Below, one piece after another: positions 16,499-24,138 of a stretch of 64,000 bases of DNA. This DNA is from Streptomyces venezuelae (GTDB lineage: Bacteria; Actinomycetota; Actinomycetes; Streptomycetales; Streptomycetaceae). The position numbers and the translations under genes were made by a program. Where the stretch lies: NCBI RefSeq assembly GCF_008642295.1, contig NZ_CP029190.1, positions 1,116,001 through 1,180,000 on the forward strand, given 5' to 3'. The notes under the pieces were generated by a model. It worked only from the letters and a program-made list of their open reading frames with translations. It did no database searches and was not told where the DNA came from. Positions within the stretch are counted from its first letter, which is position 1; each line of letters opens with the position of its first letter.

Positions 16499-17694
16499 CG
16501 CTCGCCGGCGAGGTCCAGGTCACCGGTCCGGGGCTCGTCCGGTGCCAGTTCCACCGCCAGCGGGGTGGCACCACGCCACGGGTGGGCGATCGGATGGGAG
16601 ATCGGGCGCCACCACGGGGCGGTCGGCAGGGGGCCGGCCGGCTCGAAGGGCTCGCCGGGGCGCGGGACGGCCACCGGCTGACCGGCCGCCTCCGCGGCGT
16701 CGGCCGTCCACTCCCCCGGCTCCGCCCAGGCGTGGAGGGCCAGGTTGAAGGTGCCCCAGTGGATCGGCAGCAGCACTCCGTGCGGGTTTCCGCCCTGGAG
16801 GTCGAGGTGGGCGCGCAGGCCCTCCTCCGGGGTCATGTGGATGTCCGGCCAGTACTCGCTGTAGGCGCCGATCTGGATCATCGTGGCGTCGAAGGGGCCG
16901 TGCGCGGCGCCGATCTCCTTGAAGCCGGGGAAGTAGCCGGTGTCCCCGCTGTGGAAGATCCGGTGTTCGTCGCCCGCGACCGCCCAGGAGGCCCACAGGG
17001 TGTGCTGCCGGTTGCGCAGGCCGCGTCCGCAGAAGTGGCGGGCCGGGGTGGCGGTGAGGGAGAGGCCGGCGATCTTGGTGGTCTCGTTCCAGTCCAGCTC
17101 GCGGATCCGGTCTTCGGACACGCCCCAGCGCTCCAGGTGGGCGCCGACGCCCAGCGGCACCGCGAAGACGGTGTCCGTACCGGCCAGGGCCTTGATCGTG
17201 GGCAGGTCGAGGTGGTCGTAGTGGTCGTGCGAGATCACCACCGCGTCCACCGGGCCCAGCGCGGCCAGCGGCACCGGCACCGGGTGGAGCCGCTTGGGGC
17301 CGGCGAAGGGGAAGGGAGAGCACCGCTCTCCCCAGACGGGGTCGAACAGCACCCGGCGGCCGTCGATCTCCGCCAGCACGCTGGAATGCCCCATCCAGGT
17401 CAGCCGCAAGCCGCTGACCGGCGGTTTTGCCAGGTCGGCCAGGGTGGTCGGATGGACCGGAATGGGTCCTTCCGGGCTGCGGCGGAGCCGCTGCTCCTTG
17501 TGGAAGTAGATCTTCGCGAATTCGCGCCGGGAGCCGGACGGCCTGGTGCGCGCCCCCACCGGGTTCTGGAAGACGCCGTCCGCGAAGTTCGGCGAGCGGC
17601 GGATGCGCTCCATCCGCTCGCCGGACGGGTCCGCGCCGAAGGCTTCGGACCTCAGCTCGCGCAGCTGCTGACGCAAGGGACGGGAGCCGGTCAA
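16495..17694 (-). CDS. MBL-fold metallo-hydrolase, NAPE-PLD/UlaG-like
   Basis: Cytoplasmic zinc hydrolase of 399 residues. The fold starts at LRLTWMGHSSVLAEIDGRRVLFDPVW, as in N-acyl-phosphatidylethanolamine phospholipase D and UlaG-like proteins. The metal motif is VVISHDHYDHLD (HxHxDH), followed by TPARHFCGR, IFHSGDTGY and PIHWGTFNLALHAW with further ligands. TTG 17694 was chosen because AGGAGG lies 4 nt upstream; the longer frame to 17835 has no matching ribosome site. The ~80-residue N-terminal lead (RSPNFADGVFQNP) is typical of this branch. It is translationally coupled to the lipoprotein gene. The native substrate is unknown. Confidence 0.88.
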   Translation of the reverse strand: MTGSRPLRQQLRELRSEAFGADPSGERMERIRRSPNFADGVFQNPVGARTRPSGSRREFAKIYFHKEQRLRRSPEGPIPVHPTTLADLAKPPVSGLRLTWMGHSSVLAEIDGRRVLFDPVWGERCSPFPFAGPKRLHPVPVPLAALGPVDAVVISHDHYDHLDLPTIKALAGTDTVFAVPLGVGAHLERWGVSEDRIRELDWNETTKIAGLSLTATPARHFCGRGLRNRQHTLWASWAVAGDEHRIFHSGDTGYFPGFKEIGAAHGPFDATMIQIGAYSEYWPDIHMTPEEGLRAHLDLQGGNPHGVLLPIHWGTFNLALHAWAEPGEWTADAAEAAGQPVAVPRPGEPFEPAGPLPTAPWWRPISHPIAHPWRGATPLAVELAPDEPRTGDLDLAGER

Positions 17695-17797
17695 GGCGCC
17701 TCCTGGGACGGTGGTGGCAGGACGGGGGACAAGCTGTCTGCCCTTCCCAACGCACACCGACGCCGGAGGATTCCGCTCCCGGCTCCCGTCCCCGGGC

Positions 17798-18598
17798 TCA
17801 CAGGGGGAGGAGATCCGGCCGCTTGGGCTCCACATGATCTCCGGAGGACTCCCCCCGCAGCCGCCGCCCGATCCACGGGACGAGGTAGTCGCGCGCCCAC
17901 TGGATGTTGTCGCGGGTGACCTCCGCGGAGCCGCGCGGCCTCAGCGGCGGCCAGGGCTGGTCGGGGTCGGCGGGCACCTCCAGACCCAGCACCTGGGCGG
18001 CCCGCAGGGCGACCCGGGTGTGACCCTCGGGCGAGAGGTGCAGCCGGTCCTCGTCCCAGGCCCGCCGGTCCTGTACGGACTTCAGCGACCAGAGGTCGAG
18101 CACCGGGCAGTCGTACCGGTCGGCGATGGCCCGGACGTGCGCGGAGTACGTGGCCACCTTGCCCCTCAGATGCCGGAGCACGGGCACACCGCGGGTGTCG
18201 AAGCCGGTGGTGATCATGACCTGGCCGACCGCGCCGGTGAGGTCGGCGACGGCCGCCTCGAAGCGCTCGGCCACGTCGTCGGGGTCGCTGCCGGGCCGGA
18301 TGATGTCGTTCCCGCCGGCGCAGAAGCTCACCAGGTCGGGGGCGAGCTCCTTGGCCCGCGGCACCTGCTCGGCCACGATCTGGTCGAGCAGCCGCCCCCG
18401 CACGGCGAGGTTGGCGTACCGGAAGTCGTGCTCCTCACGGCGGTCGGCCAGCAGGACGGCCAGCCGGTCGGCCCAGCCGACGAAGATGTCCCCCGGCCCC
18501 GGGTCCCCCACCCCCTCGGTGAAGCTGTCGCCGAGCGCCGCGTAAGAGCCAATGGTCTGGAATGTCGAAATCGTCGAGTAGTCGTCGTCGCCTGCCAC
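17798..18598 (-). CDS. SGNH/GDSL-family hydrolase
   Basis: Esterase/lipase-type hydrolase of 266 residues. Block I is SYAALGDSFTEGVGDPGPGD with the nucleophile Ser, block III is FCAGGNDIIRP with the oxyanion Asn, and block V is WDEDRLHLSPEGH with the Asp/His pair. No signal peptide is seen, so it is cytoplasmic, unlike many streptomycete esterases. The C-terminal ~60 residues (DNIQWARDYLVPWIGRRLRG) are typical of actinobacterial members. The substrate is not predictable. It is preceded by a likely terminator of the neighbouring peptidase gene. Confidence 0.9.
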   Translation of the reverse strand: MAGDDDYSTISTFQTIGSYAALGDSFTEGVGDPGPGDIFVGWADRLAVLLADRREEHDFRYANLAVRGRLLDQIVAEQVPRAKELAPDLVSFCAGGNDIIRPGSDPDDVAERFEAAVADLTGAVGQVMITTGFDTRGVPVLRHLRGKVATYSAHVRAIADRYDCPVLDLWSLKSVQDRRAWDEDRLHLSPEGHTRVALRAAQVLGLEVPADPDQPWPPLRPRGSAEVTRDNIQWARDYLVPWIGRRLRGESSGDHVEPKRPDLLPL

Positions 18599-18690
18599 GT
18601 CGGCTTATCTTTCCCGGGCGACTGTGACCTACGCGACCGTAGCCAGGGGTTGACGGACCGTGATCTTTGCCACCTGCCCGGGAGGAATAC

Positions 18691-18731
18691 GGCCGGGGCC
18701 GGGAATCCCCCTCGGATTCCCGGCCCCGGCC
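18691..18731 (-). terminator. Strong hairpin terminator after the M23 peptidase gene
   Basis: An 18-bp perfect stem (GGCCGGGGCCGGGAATCC pairing with 18714-18731) closes a 5-nt loop, 20 nt beyond the peptidase stop. Long GC stems without a T run are the usual streptomycete form. Confidence 0.8.
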
Positions 18732-18751
18732 CCCTGACGGACCGCGGTCCG

Positions 18752-19792
18752 TCAGACGCTCACGCCCTTGGAGCGGAGGTAGTTGAGCGGGTTGATGTCC
18801 GAGCCGTAGTTCTGCCCGGTGCGGATCTCGAAGTGCAGGTGCGGGCCGGTGGAGTTGCCGGTGGAACCGACGAGGCCCACCTGCGCGCCGGCGGTGACGC
18901 TCTGGCCGACCGACACCGAGAGCTGCGACATGTGGCCGTACTGCGAGTAGTGGCCGTCGGCGTGCTTGATGATGACCTCGTTGCCGTACGAACCGGCCCA
19001 GCCGGCCGAGACCACGGTGCCGGCGCCGACCGCCTTGACGCTGGTGCCGGCCCGCGCGGCGAAGTCCACGCCGGTGTGGGTGCCGCTGGACCACATGGCA
19101 CCGCTGGCCCCGTACGGCGTGTTGACGCGGGCGATGACCGGGGCGACGAAGCCGCCGGCGGTGGCCGCACCGGAGGACTTCGCATCGGCGGCGGAGTTCG
19201 CGGCCGGGGCGGACTCCTGCTCCGGCGCCGGGGCCGGGGCGGCCTGCTCGGGAGCGGCCTGCTGCTCGGGGGCGGCCTCGGCAGGCTGCTCCGGCGCGGG
19301 GGCGGCCTCGGCGGGCTGCTCCTGGGCGGCGGGGGCCTCCGCGGGCTGCTCCGACCCGGCGGGAGCCTCGGCCGCACCCTGGCCCGGGGCCCCGACGGTC
19401 AGCTTCAGACCCGGGTGGATCAGCGACGGGTCGGAACCGACCGCCTCGCGGTTGTCGGCGTAGAGCTGCTCCCATCCGCCGCCGAGCTGCCGGTCCTGGG
19501 CGATGTCCGAGAGGCAGTCGCCGGAGACCACGGTGTAGACGGAGGGAACCTGCTGGACCGCCTTGGGTGCGGCGGGCATCGCCAGGGACTGGATCTGCGC
19601 CTGGACGGCCACCCGGGCGGCGCTCTGGGCCTGCAGCGCGGCCGGGACCTGGGCGGCGGGGAGTTCGGCGGCGTTGGCGCCGGTGGCACCCAGCAGCGGA
19701 AGCGCGAGGGCGGCGCCACCGGTGCCGGCCGCGACGAAACCGCGGGCGATCGGGCTGGACTTGGGGCGGCGGTGCTTACCCGTTCCGGGCAT
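18752..19792 (-). CDS. Secreted LysM/M23 peptidoglycan peptidase
   Basis: Exported cell-wall hydrolase of 346 residues. ATG 19792 follows GGAGAGGAA and starts a signal region (PIARGFVAAGTGGAALALPLLGATGANA). A LysM domain follows at ~75-125 (YTVVSGDCLSDIAQDRQLGGGWEQLYADNR...LIHPGLKLTV), anchoring it to peptidoglycan. A long Ala/Pro/Glu-rich linker (AEAPAGSEQPAEAPAAQEQP repeats) leads to the M23 domain: SSGTHTGVDFAARAGTSVKAV, YGNEVIIKHADGHYSQYGHMS and GPHLHFEIRTG, which hold the zinc ligands (HxxxD, HxH). A probable ydaO-type leader lies upstream, so expression should respond to cyclic di-AMP, as for other streptomycete wall hydrolases. Confidence 0.93.
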   Translation of the reverse strand: MPGTGKHRRPKSSPIARGFVAAGTGGAALALPLLGATGANAAELPAAQVPAALQAQSAARVAVQAQIQSLAMPAAPKAVQQVPSVYTVVSGDCLSDIAQDRQLGGGWEQLYADNREAVGSDPSLIHPGLKLTVGAPGQGAAEAPAGSEQPAEAPAAQEQPAEAAPAPEQPAEAAPEQQAAPEQAAPAPAPEQESAPAANSAADAKSSGAATAGGFVAPVIARVNTPYGASGAMWSSGTHTGVDFAARAGTSVKAVGAGTVVSAGWAGSYGNEVIIKHADGHYSQYGHMSQLSVSVGQSVTAGAQVGLVGSTGNSTGPHLHFEIRTGQNYGSDINPLNYLRSKGVSV

Positions 19793-19802
19793 GGCGAATT
19801 CC

Positions 19803-20010
19803 TCTCCGTCGCCTGCGAGGTGAGCTGTCGGGTTCGGACTGGAGATGTCCGGCCGTACGCCGGATGTACATCGCGTGCACATCGGGTGTACGACTTCACC
19901 CCGAGCCGTCCCGGAAGAAAGATCCGGAACAGCGGCTTACCTGGTTCCCCCGCTCCTGCCGCGCACGTGAATGGTCGGGTGCGGTTTTCCGGGTAGCGGC
20001 AGGATTCGGC
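19803..20010 (-). promoter_or_regulatory. ydaO-type c-di-AMP riboswitch
   Basis: The leader of the M23 peptidase gene, read on the minus strand, carries the landmarks of ydaO aptamers in actinomycetes. They are GCCGAATCCTGCCG at the 5' end, GCGGCAGGAGCGGGGGAACC then AGGTAAGCCGC, CTCGGGGTGAAGTCG, and GACAGCTCACCTCGCAGGCG just before the ribosome site. In this class cyclic di-AMP binding lowers expression, commonly of resuscitation-promoting and wall-hydrolysing enzymes, which fits the gene downstream. Structure was judged by eye only. Confidence 0.82.
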
Positions 20011-20238
20011 GTTCCACCCGGATCGGTCGTGACCGTATTCCAATTCGGGTGCACAGAACAAGCCATGAATTTGCGGAAGGAATCATGGAAGTGATGGATC
20101 ACCGGAATTCCGGTCACCCTCTGTCCATTCCGGATCGGCAACACCCGTTCCGGCAAGGCAATTCGAAGACGCCGGGCCGCCACTCAACGTCACCGTATGA
20201 TCCTGCTCACGAGGCATCACCGACCCGGAGGAGTTCCC
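20011..20238. other. Divergent promoter region
   Basis: This spans the riboswitch 5' end and the tyrosine-phosphatase start. It is noticeably more AT-rich than its surroundings (e.g. ACAAGCCATGAATTTGCGG) and must contain both promoters, but no unambiguous -35/-10 pair was assigned. Confidence 0.4.
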
Positions 20239-21045
20239 GTGACGCAGCAGATACCCCACCCTTCGTCCACTGGGCCCGAACTGTCCGGTGTGCGCAACTT
20301 CCGTGATGTGGGCGGTTTGTCGACCACGGATGGGCGGCGGGTCAGATCGGGAGTTCTGTTCCGAAGCGGACATCTCGCACATGCCACCGAAACCGACGCA
20401 GAGTTTCTCGACTCGCTCGGCCTGCACACCATCTTCGACTTCCGGAATTCCGCCGACCACGCCCTGGAGGGCCCCGACGTCACCTTGACCGGCGTCCGGA
20501 ATGTCAGCATTCCGCTCTCCGACCCGGCGGACGGCAAGCAGTTCTGGAAGATGGTCCGCGACGGCGACCTCGGCCAACTCCGGGAACTGCTGGGCGAAGG
20601 CCGGGCCGCCGACCGGATGAGCCACTCCTACCGGCGGATGATCCGGACCCGCACCGCCGAGCAGAGCCGGGTGGTGCACGCCCTGGCCGAGGACAGCGTG
20701 CCGGCCCTGATGCACTGCGCGGCCGGAAAGGACCGCGCCGGGCTCACCATCGCGGTCACCCTGCTCGCGCTCGGCGTGGAACGCGAGGCGATCCTGGCGG
20801 ACTACCTGGAGTCCAATGCCCCGCACCGCCGCTACCGGATCCGCCGCAGCGGCGAGTCCGCGGAAGCCCGCTCCCCCGAGGTGATGGAGCTGCTCGCGCC
20901 GCTGTTCGACGCCCGCGCCGAGTACCTGGAGGCCGCCTTCGACACCATCACCGAGACCTGGGGCGGTGTGCCGGCCTACCTCGCCGAGGGCCTCGGGCTC
21001 AGCCCCGAGACCCTCGACCGCCTGCGCTCACGACTCCTCCTCTAG
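20239..21045 (+). CDS. Tyrosine/serine protein phosphatase (Y_phosphatase3 type)
   Basis: Predicted protein or phosphoinositide phosphatase of 268 residues. GTG 20239 follows GGAGGAG. The fold starts LSGVRNFRDVGGLSTTDGRRVRSGVLFRSGHL, diagnostic of the MptpB-like family. The P-loop is MHCAAGKDRAGLTIAV (C-x5-R; residues ~155-170) with Lys-Asp inside, the mark of the triple-specificity subgroup. The C-terminal WGGVPAYLAEGLGLSPETLDRLRSRLL is also usual. It stands alone and converges on the hopanoid operon. Confidence 0.92.
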   Translation: MTQQIPHPSSTGPELSGVRNFRDVGGLSTTDGRRVRSGVLFRSGHLAHATETDAEFLDSLGLHTIFDFRNSADHALEGPDVTLTGVRNVSIPLSDPADGKQFWKMVRDGDLGQLRELLGEGRAADRMSHSYRRMIRTRTAEQSRVVHALAEDSVPALMHCAAGKDRAGLTIAVTLLALGVEREAILADYLESNAPHRRYRIRRSGESAEARSPEVMELLAPLFDARAEYLEAAFDTITETWGGVPAYLAEGLGLSPETLDRLRSRLLL

Positions 21046-21054
21046 GAGGTGTCC

Positions 21055-21093
21055 GAAGCAGGCCGCCGTCAGCGGTCGGCGACGGCCTGCTTC
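21055..21093. terminator. Convergent hairpin between phosphatase and hpnO
   Basis: GAAGCAGGCCG (21055-21065) pairs with CGGCCTGCTTC (21083-21093), an 11-bp stem lying 9 nt after the phosphatase stop and covering the last codons of hpnO. It can act on both convergent transcripts. Confidence 0.65.
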
Positions 21094-22451
21094 ACCAGCG
21101 TCCGGCCGAAGTCCCACATCAGACCGCCGCCCCCGTGCGCCTCGTCCATGACCGCACGGAAGGCGGTCACGAACCGGTCCACGTCCTGCTCGTCCACGAC
21201 CAGCGGCGGGATCAGCTTGATCACCTCCAGGTGGTCCCCGGAGACCTGAGTGAGGATCCGGTGCCGTTGCAGCAGCGGCACCACCACCATCTGCGCGAAC
21301 AGACCCTTGCGAGCCGCCTGCAGCATGGCCCACCGGCTGCGCAGGCCCAGCGAGGACGGCCGGCCGAACTCGATGCCGACCATCAGCCCCCGCCCGCGCA
21401 CCTCGTGCAGCAGCTCGTACTCGTCCACCAGCGCGGCCAGCCGCCCCCGCAGCAGGTCCCCCATCGCCCGGGCACGGGCCACCAGCTGCTCCTGCTCCAG
21501 GACCGACAGGACCGCCAGCCCCGCCGCCATGGCCTGTGCGTTGGAGCCGAAGCTGGCCGAGTGGACCAGCACCCGGTCCATGGAGGAGTAGACCTTCTTG
21601 AAGATCCAGTCCTTGCCGAGGGTCGCCCCGACCGGCACATAGCCGCCCGACAGGGCCTTGGCCACGCAGACCAGATCGGGCTCTACGCCCGGTTCGTTCT
21701 GGTACGCATAGAAATCGCCGGTACGCCCGAGCCCGGTCTGCACCTCGTCCGCGATGAGCAGCGCCTTGTGCCGGTGGAGCAGTTCCTGGGCCGCCCGCAG
21801 GAAGCCGGGCGGGGTCGCGTGCACCCCCTTGCCCTGGATGGGCTCCACCACGAAGGCCGCCACATCGCCCTTGCGCAGTTCCCGCTCCAGTGCGCCGAGG
21901 TCGCCGAGCGGGACCGCGGTGTCCGGCAGCAGGGGCGCGAAGCCCTCGCGGAAACCGTTCTCGCCGTTGACCGAGAGGGAGCCGGCGGTGAGCCCGTGGA
22001 AGGCGTGGGCGCAGTACAGGACCCTGGGCCGGCCGGTGGCGTACCGGGCGAACTTCAGCGCGGTCTCCACGGCCTCGGTTCCGCTGTTGCCGAAGAACAC
22101 CCGGTCCAGGTGCGGGCTGTACGCGAGGAGTTTCTCGGCGAGCAGCCCGGGCAGCGGCTGGCAGTCGAACCGGGTCAGATCGGCCAGCTGGGCGTCCAGG
22201 ACGTCGTGCAGGGCCTGCCGTACGACGGGGTGGTGCCGGCCCAGGCCCATCACCCCGAACCCGGCGAGCATGTCGAGGTGGTCGTTTCCCTCGGCGTCCC
22301 AGAAGTGCGCGCCCTCGGCCCGTACGTAGACCTTGTCGAAGCCGATGGTGTGCAGCATCCGGGGCAGCTGGTGGTTGAGGTGGCGGGCGTGCAGTTCGTA
22401 CCGTTCCGCTCCCCGCTCGGCCAGCAGGGCCCGGAGGTCGAAATCGGTCAC
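21069..22451 (-). CDS. hpnO: Hopanoid aminotransferase HpnO
   Basis: Class III PLP aminotransferase of 460 residues, expected to aminate the hopanoid side chain to give aminobacteriohopanetriol. Motifs: MLAGFGVMGLGRHHP, FGNSGTEAVETALKFAR (cofactor phosphate loop), IADEVQTGLGRTG with the Asp contacting the PLP nitrogen, and CVAKALSGGYVPVG with the Schiff-base Lys. GTG 22451 overlaps the hpnH stop as GTGA (22448-22451). It ends the operon. In the S. coelicolor cluster, as I recall it, ispG- and dxs-like genes lie between hpnH and this gene; here nothing does. Confidence 0.9.
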   Translation of the reverse strand: MTDFDLRALLAERGAERYELHARHLNHQLPRMLHTIGFDKVYVRAEGAHFWDAEGNDHLDMLAGFGVMGLGRHHPVVRQALHDVLDAQLADLTRFDCQPLPGLLAEKLLAYSPHLDRVFFGNSGTEAVETALKFARYATGRPRVLYCAHAFHGLTAGSLSVNGENGFREGFAPLLPDTAVPLGDLGALERELRKGDVAAFVVEPIQGKGVHATPPGFLRAAQELLHRHKALLIADEVQTGLGRTGDFYAYQNEPGVEPDLVCVAKALSGGYVPVGATLGKDWIFKKVYSSMDRVLVHSASFGSNAQAMAAGLAVLSVLEQEQLVARARAMGDLLRGRLAALVDEYELLHEVRGRGLMVGIEFGRPSSLGLRSRWAMLQAARKGLFAQMVVVPLLQRHRILTQVSGDHLEVIKLIPPLVVDEQDVDRFVTAFRAVMDEAHGGGGLMWDFGRTLVKQAVADR

Positions 22452-23476
22452 GGCCTCTCCCGGTTCCCCGAGACCGTTTCGCGGGCGGCGCGCAGGGACT
22501 CCTTGAGCGATCCCATGGTGGCGAGGACGGCGGTCGGCTCGTACCCGCAGTGCGCCATGCAGTTGGCGCAGCGCGGGTCCTTTCCGCGGCCGTACTGCTC
22601 CCAGTCGGTGTCCTCGATGAGTTCCCGGTACGTCGGCACGTACCCGTCGCTCATCAGATAGCAGGGCCGCTGCCAGCCGAACAGCGAGTAATTCGGAATG
22701 GCCCAGGCGGTGCACGGGAAATCCGCCCTGCCTTCGAGGAAGTCCAGGAAGAGCGGGGAGTGGTTGAGCCGCCAGCGCCGCCGGTTGCCACCTGCGAAGG
22801 CCTTGCGGAAGAGTTCCCGGGTCTGTTCGACGCCGAGGAAGTGTTCCTGGTCGGGGGCCTTTTCGTAGGCGTAGGCGGGCGAGATCATCATCTCGTCCAC
22901 GCGCAGGTCGTCGTTGAGGTAGTTGAGTACCTCGATGACGGTCTGCGGGGTGTCGGTATTGAAGAAGGTCGAGTTGGTGGTGACCCGGAAGCCGCGCTTC
23001 TTGGCTTCCTTGATGGCCGCCACCGCCTCGTCGAAAACGCCTTCCTTGGCGACCGATGCGTCGTGCCGTTCCCGGAGGCCGTCGATGTGGACGGCGAAGG
23101 CGAAGTACGGGGAGGGGGTGAAGTCCTCGATCTTCTTGCGGAGCAGCAGCGCATTGGTGCAGAGGAAGACGTACTTCCGCCGGGCCACCAATTGGCGCAC
23201 GATCTCGTCGATCTGCGGATGCATCAGCGGCTCACCGCCGGCGATGGAGACCATGGGCGCGCCGGATTCCAGGACGGCGCCGACCGCCTGGGCGACCGGC
23301 ATCCGCTGCTTGAGCACCCCGGCAGGGTGCTGGATCTTGCCGCAGCCCTCGCACTTCAGGTTGCAGGCGAAGAGGGGTTCCAGCTCGACGATGAGGGGGA
23401 ACTTCTCGCGCTTGCGGAGCTTCTGTTCGAAGAGATAGGTCCCGACCCTGATGGACTGTCGCAGCGGCATGGCCAT
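22448..23476 (-). CDS. hpnH: Adenosyl-hopene transferase HpnH (radical SAM)
   Basis: Radical SAM enzyme of 342 residues that attaches the 5'-deoxyadenosyl group to diploptene, giving adenosylhopane. The cluster-binding motif FACNLKCEGCGKIQHP (CxxxCxxC) is near residue 40, followed by VSIAGGEPLMHPQ, the SAM-contact glycine block. A Cys-rich C-terminus (RCANCMAHCGYEPTAV) is typical of HpnH. ATG 23476 (MAMPLRQ) has AGGAGGTGA 7 nt upstream. It is separated by 5 nt from hpnG and overlaps hpnO by 4 nt. Confidence 0.95.
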   Translation of the reverse strand: MAMPLRQSIRVGTYLFEQKLRKREKFPLIVELEPLFACNLKCEGCGKIQHPAGVLKQRMPVAQAVGAVLESGAPMVSIAGGEPLMHPQIDEIVRQLVARRKYVFLCTNALLLRKKIEDFTPSPYFAFAVHIDGLRERHDASVAKEGVFDEAVAAIKEAKKRGFRVTTNSTFFNTDTPQTVIEVLNYLNDDLRVDEMMISPAYAYEKAPDQEHFLGVEQTRELFRKAFAGGNRRRWRLNHSPLFLDFLEGRADFPCTAWAIPNYSLFGWQRPCYLMSDGYVPTYRELIEDTDWEQYGRGKDPRCANCMAHCGYEPTAVLATMGSLKESLRAARETVSGNRERP

Positions 23477-23481
23477 CTGGC

Positions 23482-24138
23482 TCACCTCCTGGGGAGCAGC
23501 GAAGAATGGTGCCAATCGAAGAATGCGGGCAACACGGCACGGAGAACACGGAAGGCCGATATTCCACCGCGGACCGTGCCGATACGGACGAGCTCGTGCT
23601 CCGGAGCGTCCACGATCACCCGGACGGCGGCAACCGGTGGCCCGTCGGCCGTCTTCCGGTGCCGGTCCGCGGCCCAGAGGGTGGCGGCGGATTCCATGTC
23701 GACCGCGATGGCCCCTTCGGCCCGCAGCTCCGCGCGTTCGTGGCCGCGTACGACGTGGTCGGAGCCGGTGAGAAGGCCCGTGTGGACGGTCCGGCCGGGC
23801 AGCAGCCGGGCCAGTGCCCCGGCGAGCGGCCCGGTGCCGGCGCAGCGCACGGTGCCGCGGGGGTCGCGGGTGGCCTCGGCCACCACCAGGTCCCCGGGGT
23901 GCATGCCGGGGACCAGGCCGGCGCAGAACCCGGTGGCGACCACGGCCGCCCCGGCCATGCCGGGGCGGGCCAGTGCCCGGTCCACCGCGCGCTCGGCGGC
24001 GCGCGGTCCCATGCCGGTGCGGATCACGGTGACCGGGCCGGGCGAGGGCCCGGCCCGCTCCACCGGGCCCAGGGCCAGGCGTTCGATCCCGAGGGCGCAG
24101 GCGACGAGCAGCGGCGGTCCCGGCCGGCCGGGGGGCAT
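23482..24138 (-). CDS. hpnG: Hopanoid-associated phosphorylase HpnG
   Basis: Nucleoside-phosphorylase-like enzyme of 218 residues that removes adenine from adenosylhopane to give phosphoribosylhopane. Core elements are VTVIRTGMGPRAAERAVDRAL, VVATGFCAGLVPGMHPGDLVVAE and the purine/ribose block AIAVDMESAATLWAADR with the catalytic-site Glu. ATG 24138 shares one base with the shc stop (TGATG), implying re-initiation by the same ribosomes. Confidence 0.9.
   Translation of the reverse strand: MPPGRPGPPLLVACALGIERLALGPVERAGPSPGPVTVIRTGMGPRAAERAVDRALARPGMAGAAVVATGFCAGLVPGMHPGDLVVAEATRDPRGTVRCAGTGPLAGALARLLPGRTVHTGLLTGSDHVVRGHERAELRAEGAIAVDMESAATLWAADRHRKTADGPPVAAVRVIVDAPEHELVRIGTVRGGISAFRVLRAVLPAFFDWHHSSLLPRR

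Noticed and set aside
17711..19996. 761-residue plus-strand frame opposite the SGNH hydrolase and M23 peptidase genes
   Set aside because: Gly/Val/Arg-rich shadow of two well-recognised minus-strand genes and their terminator.
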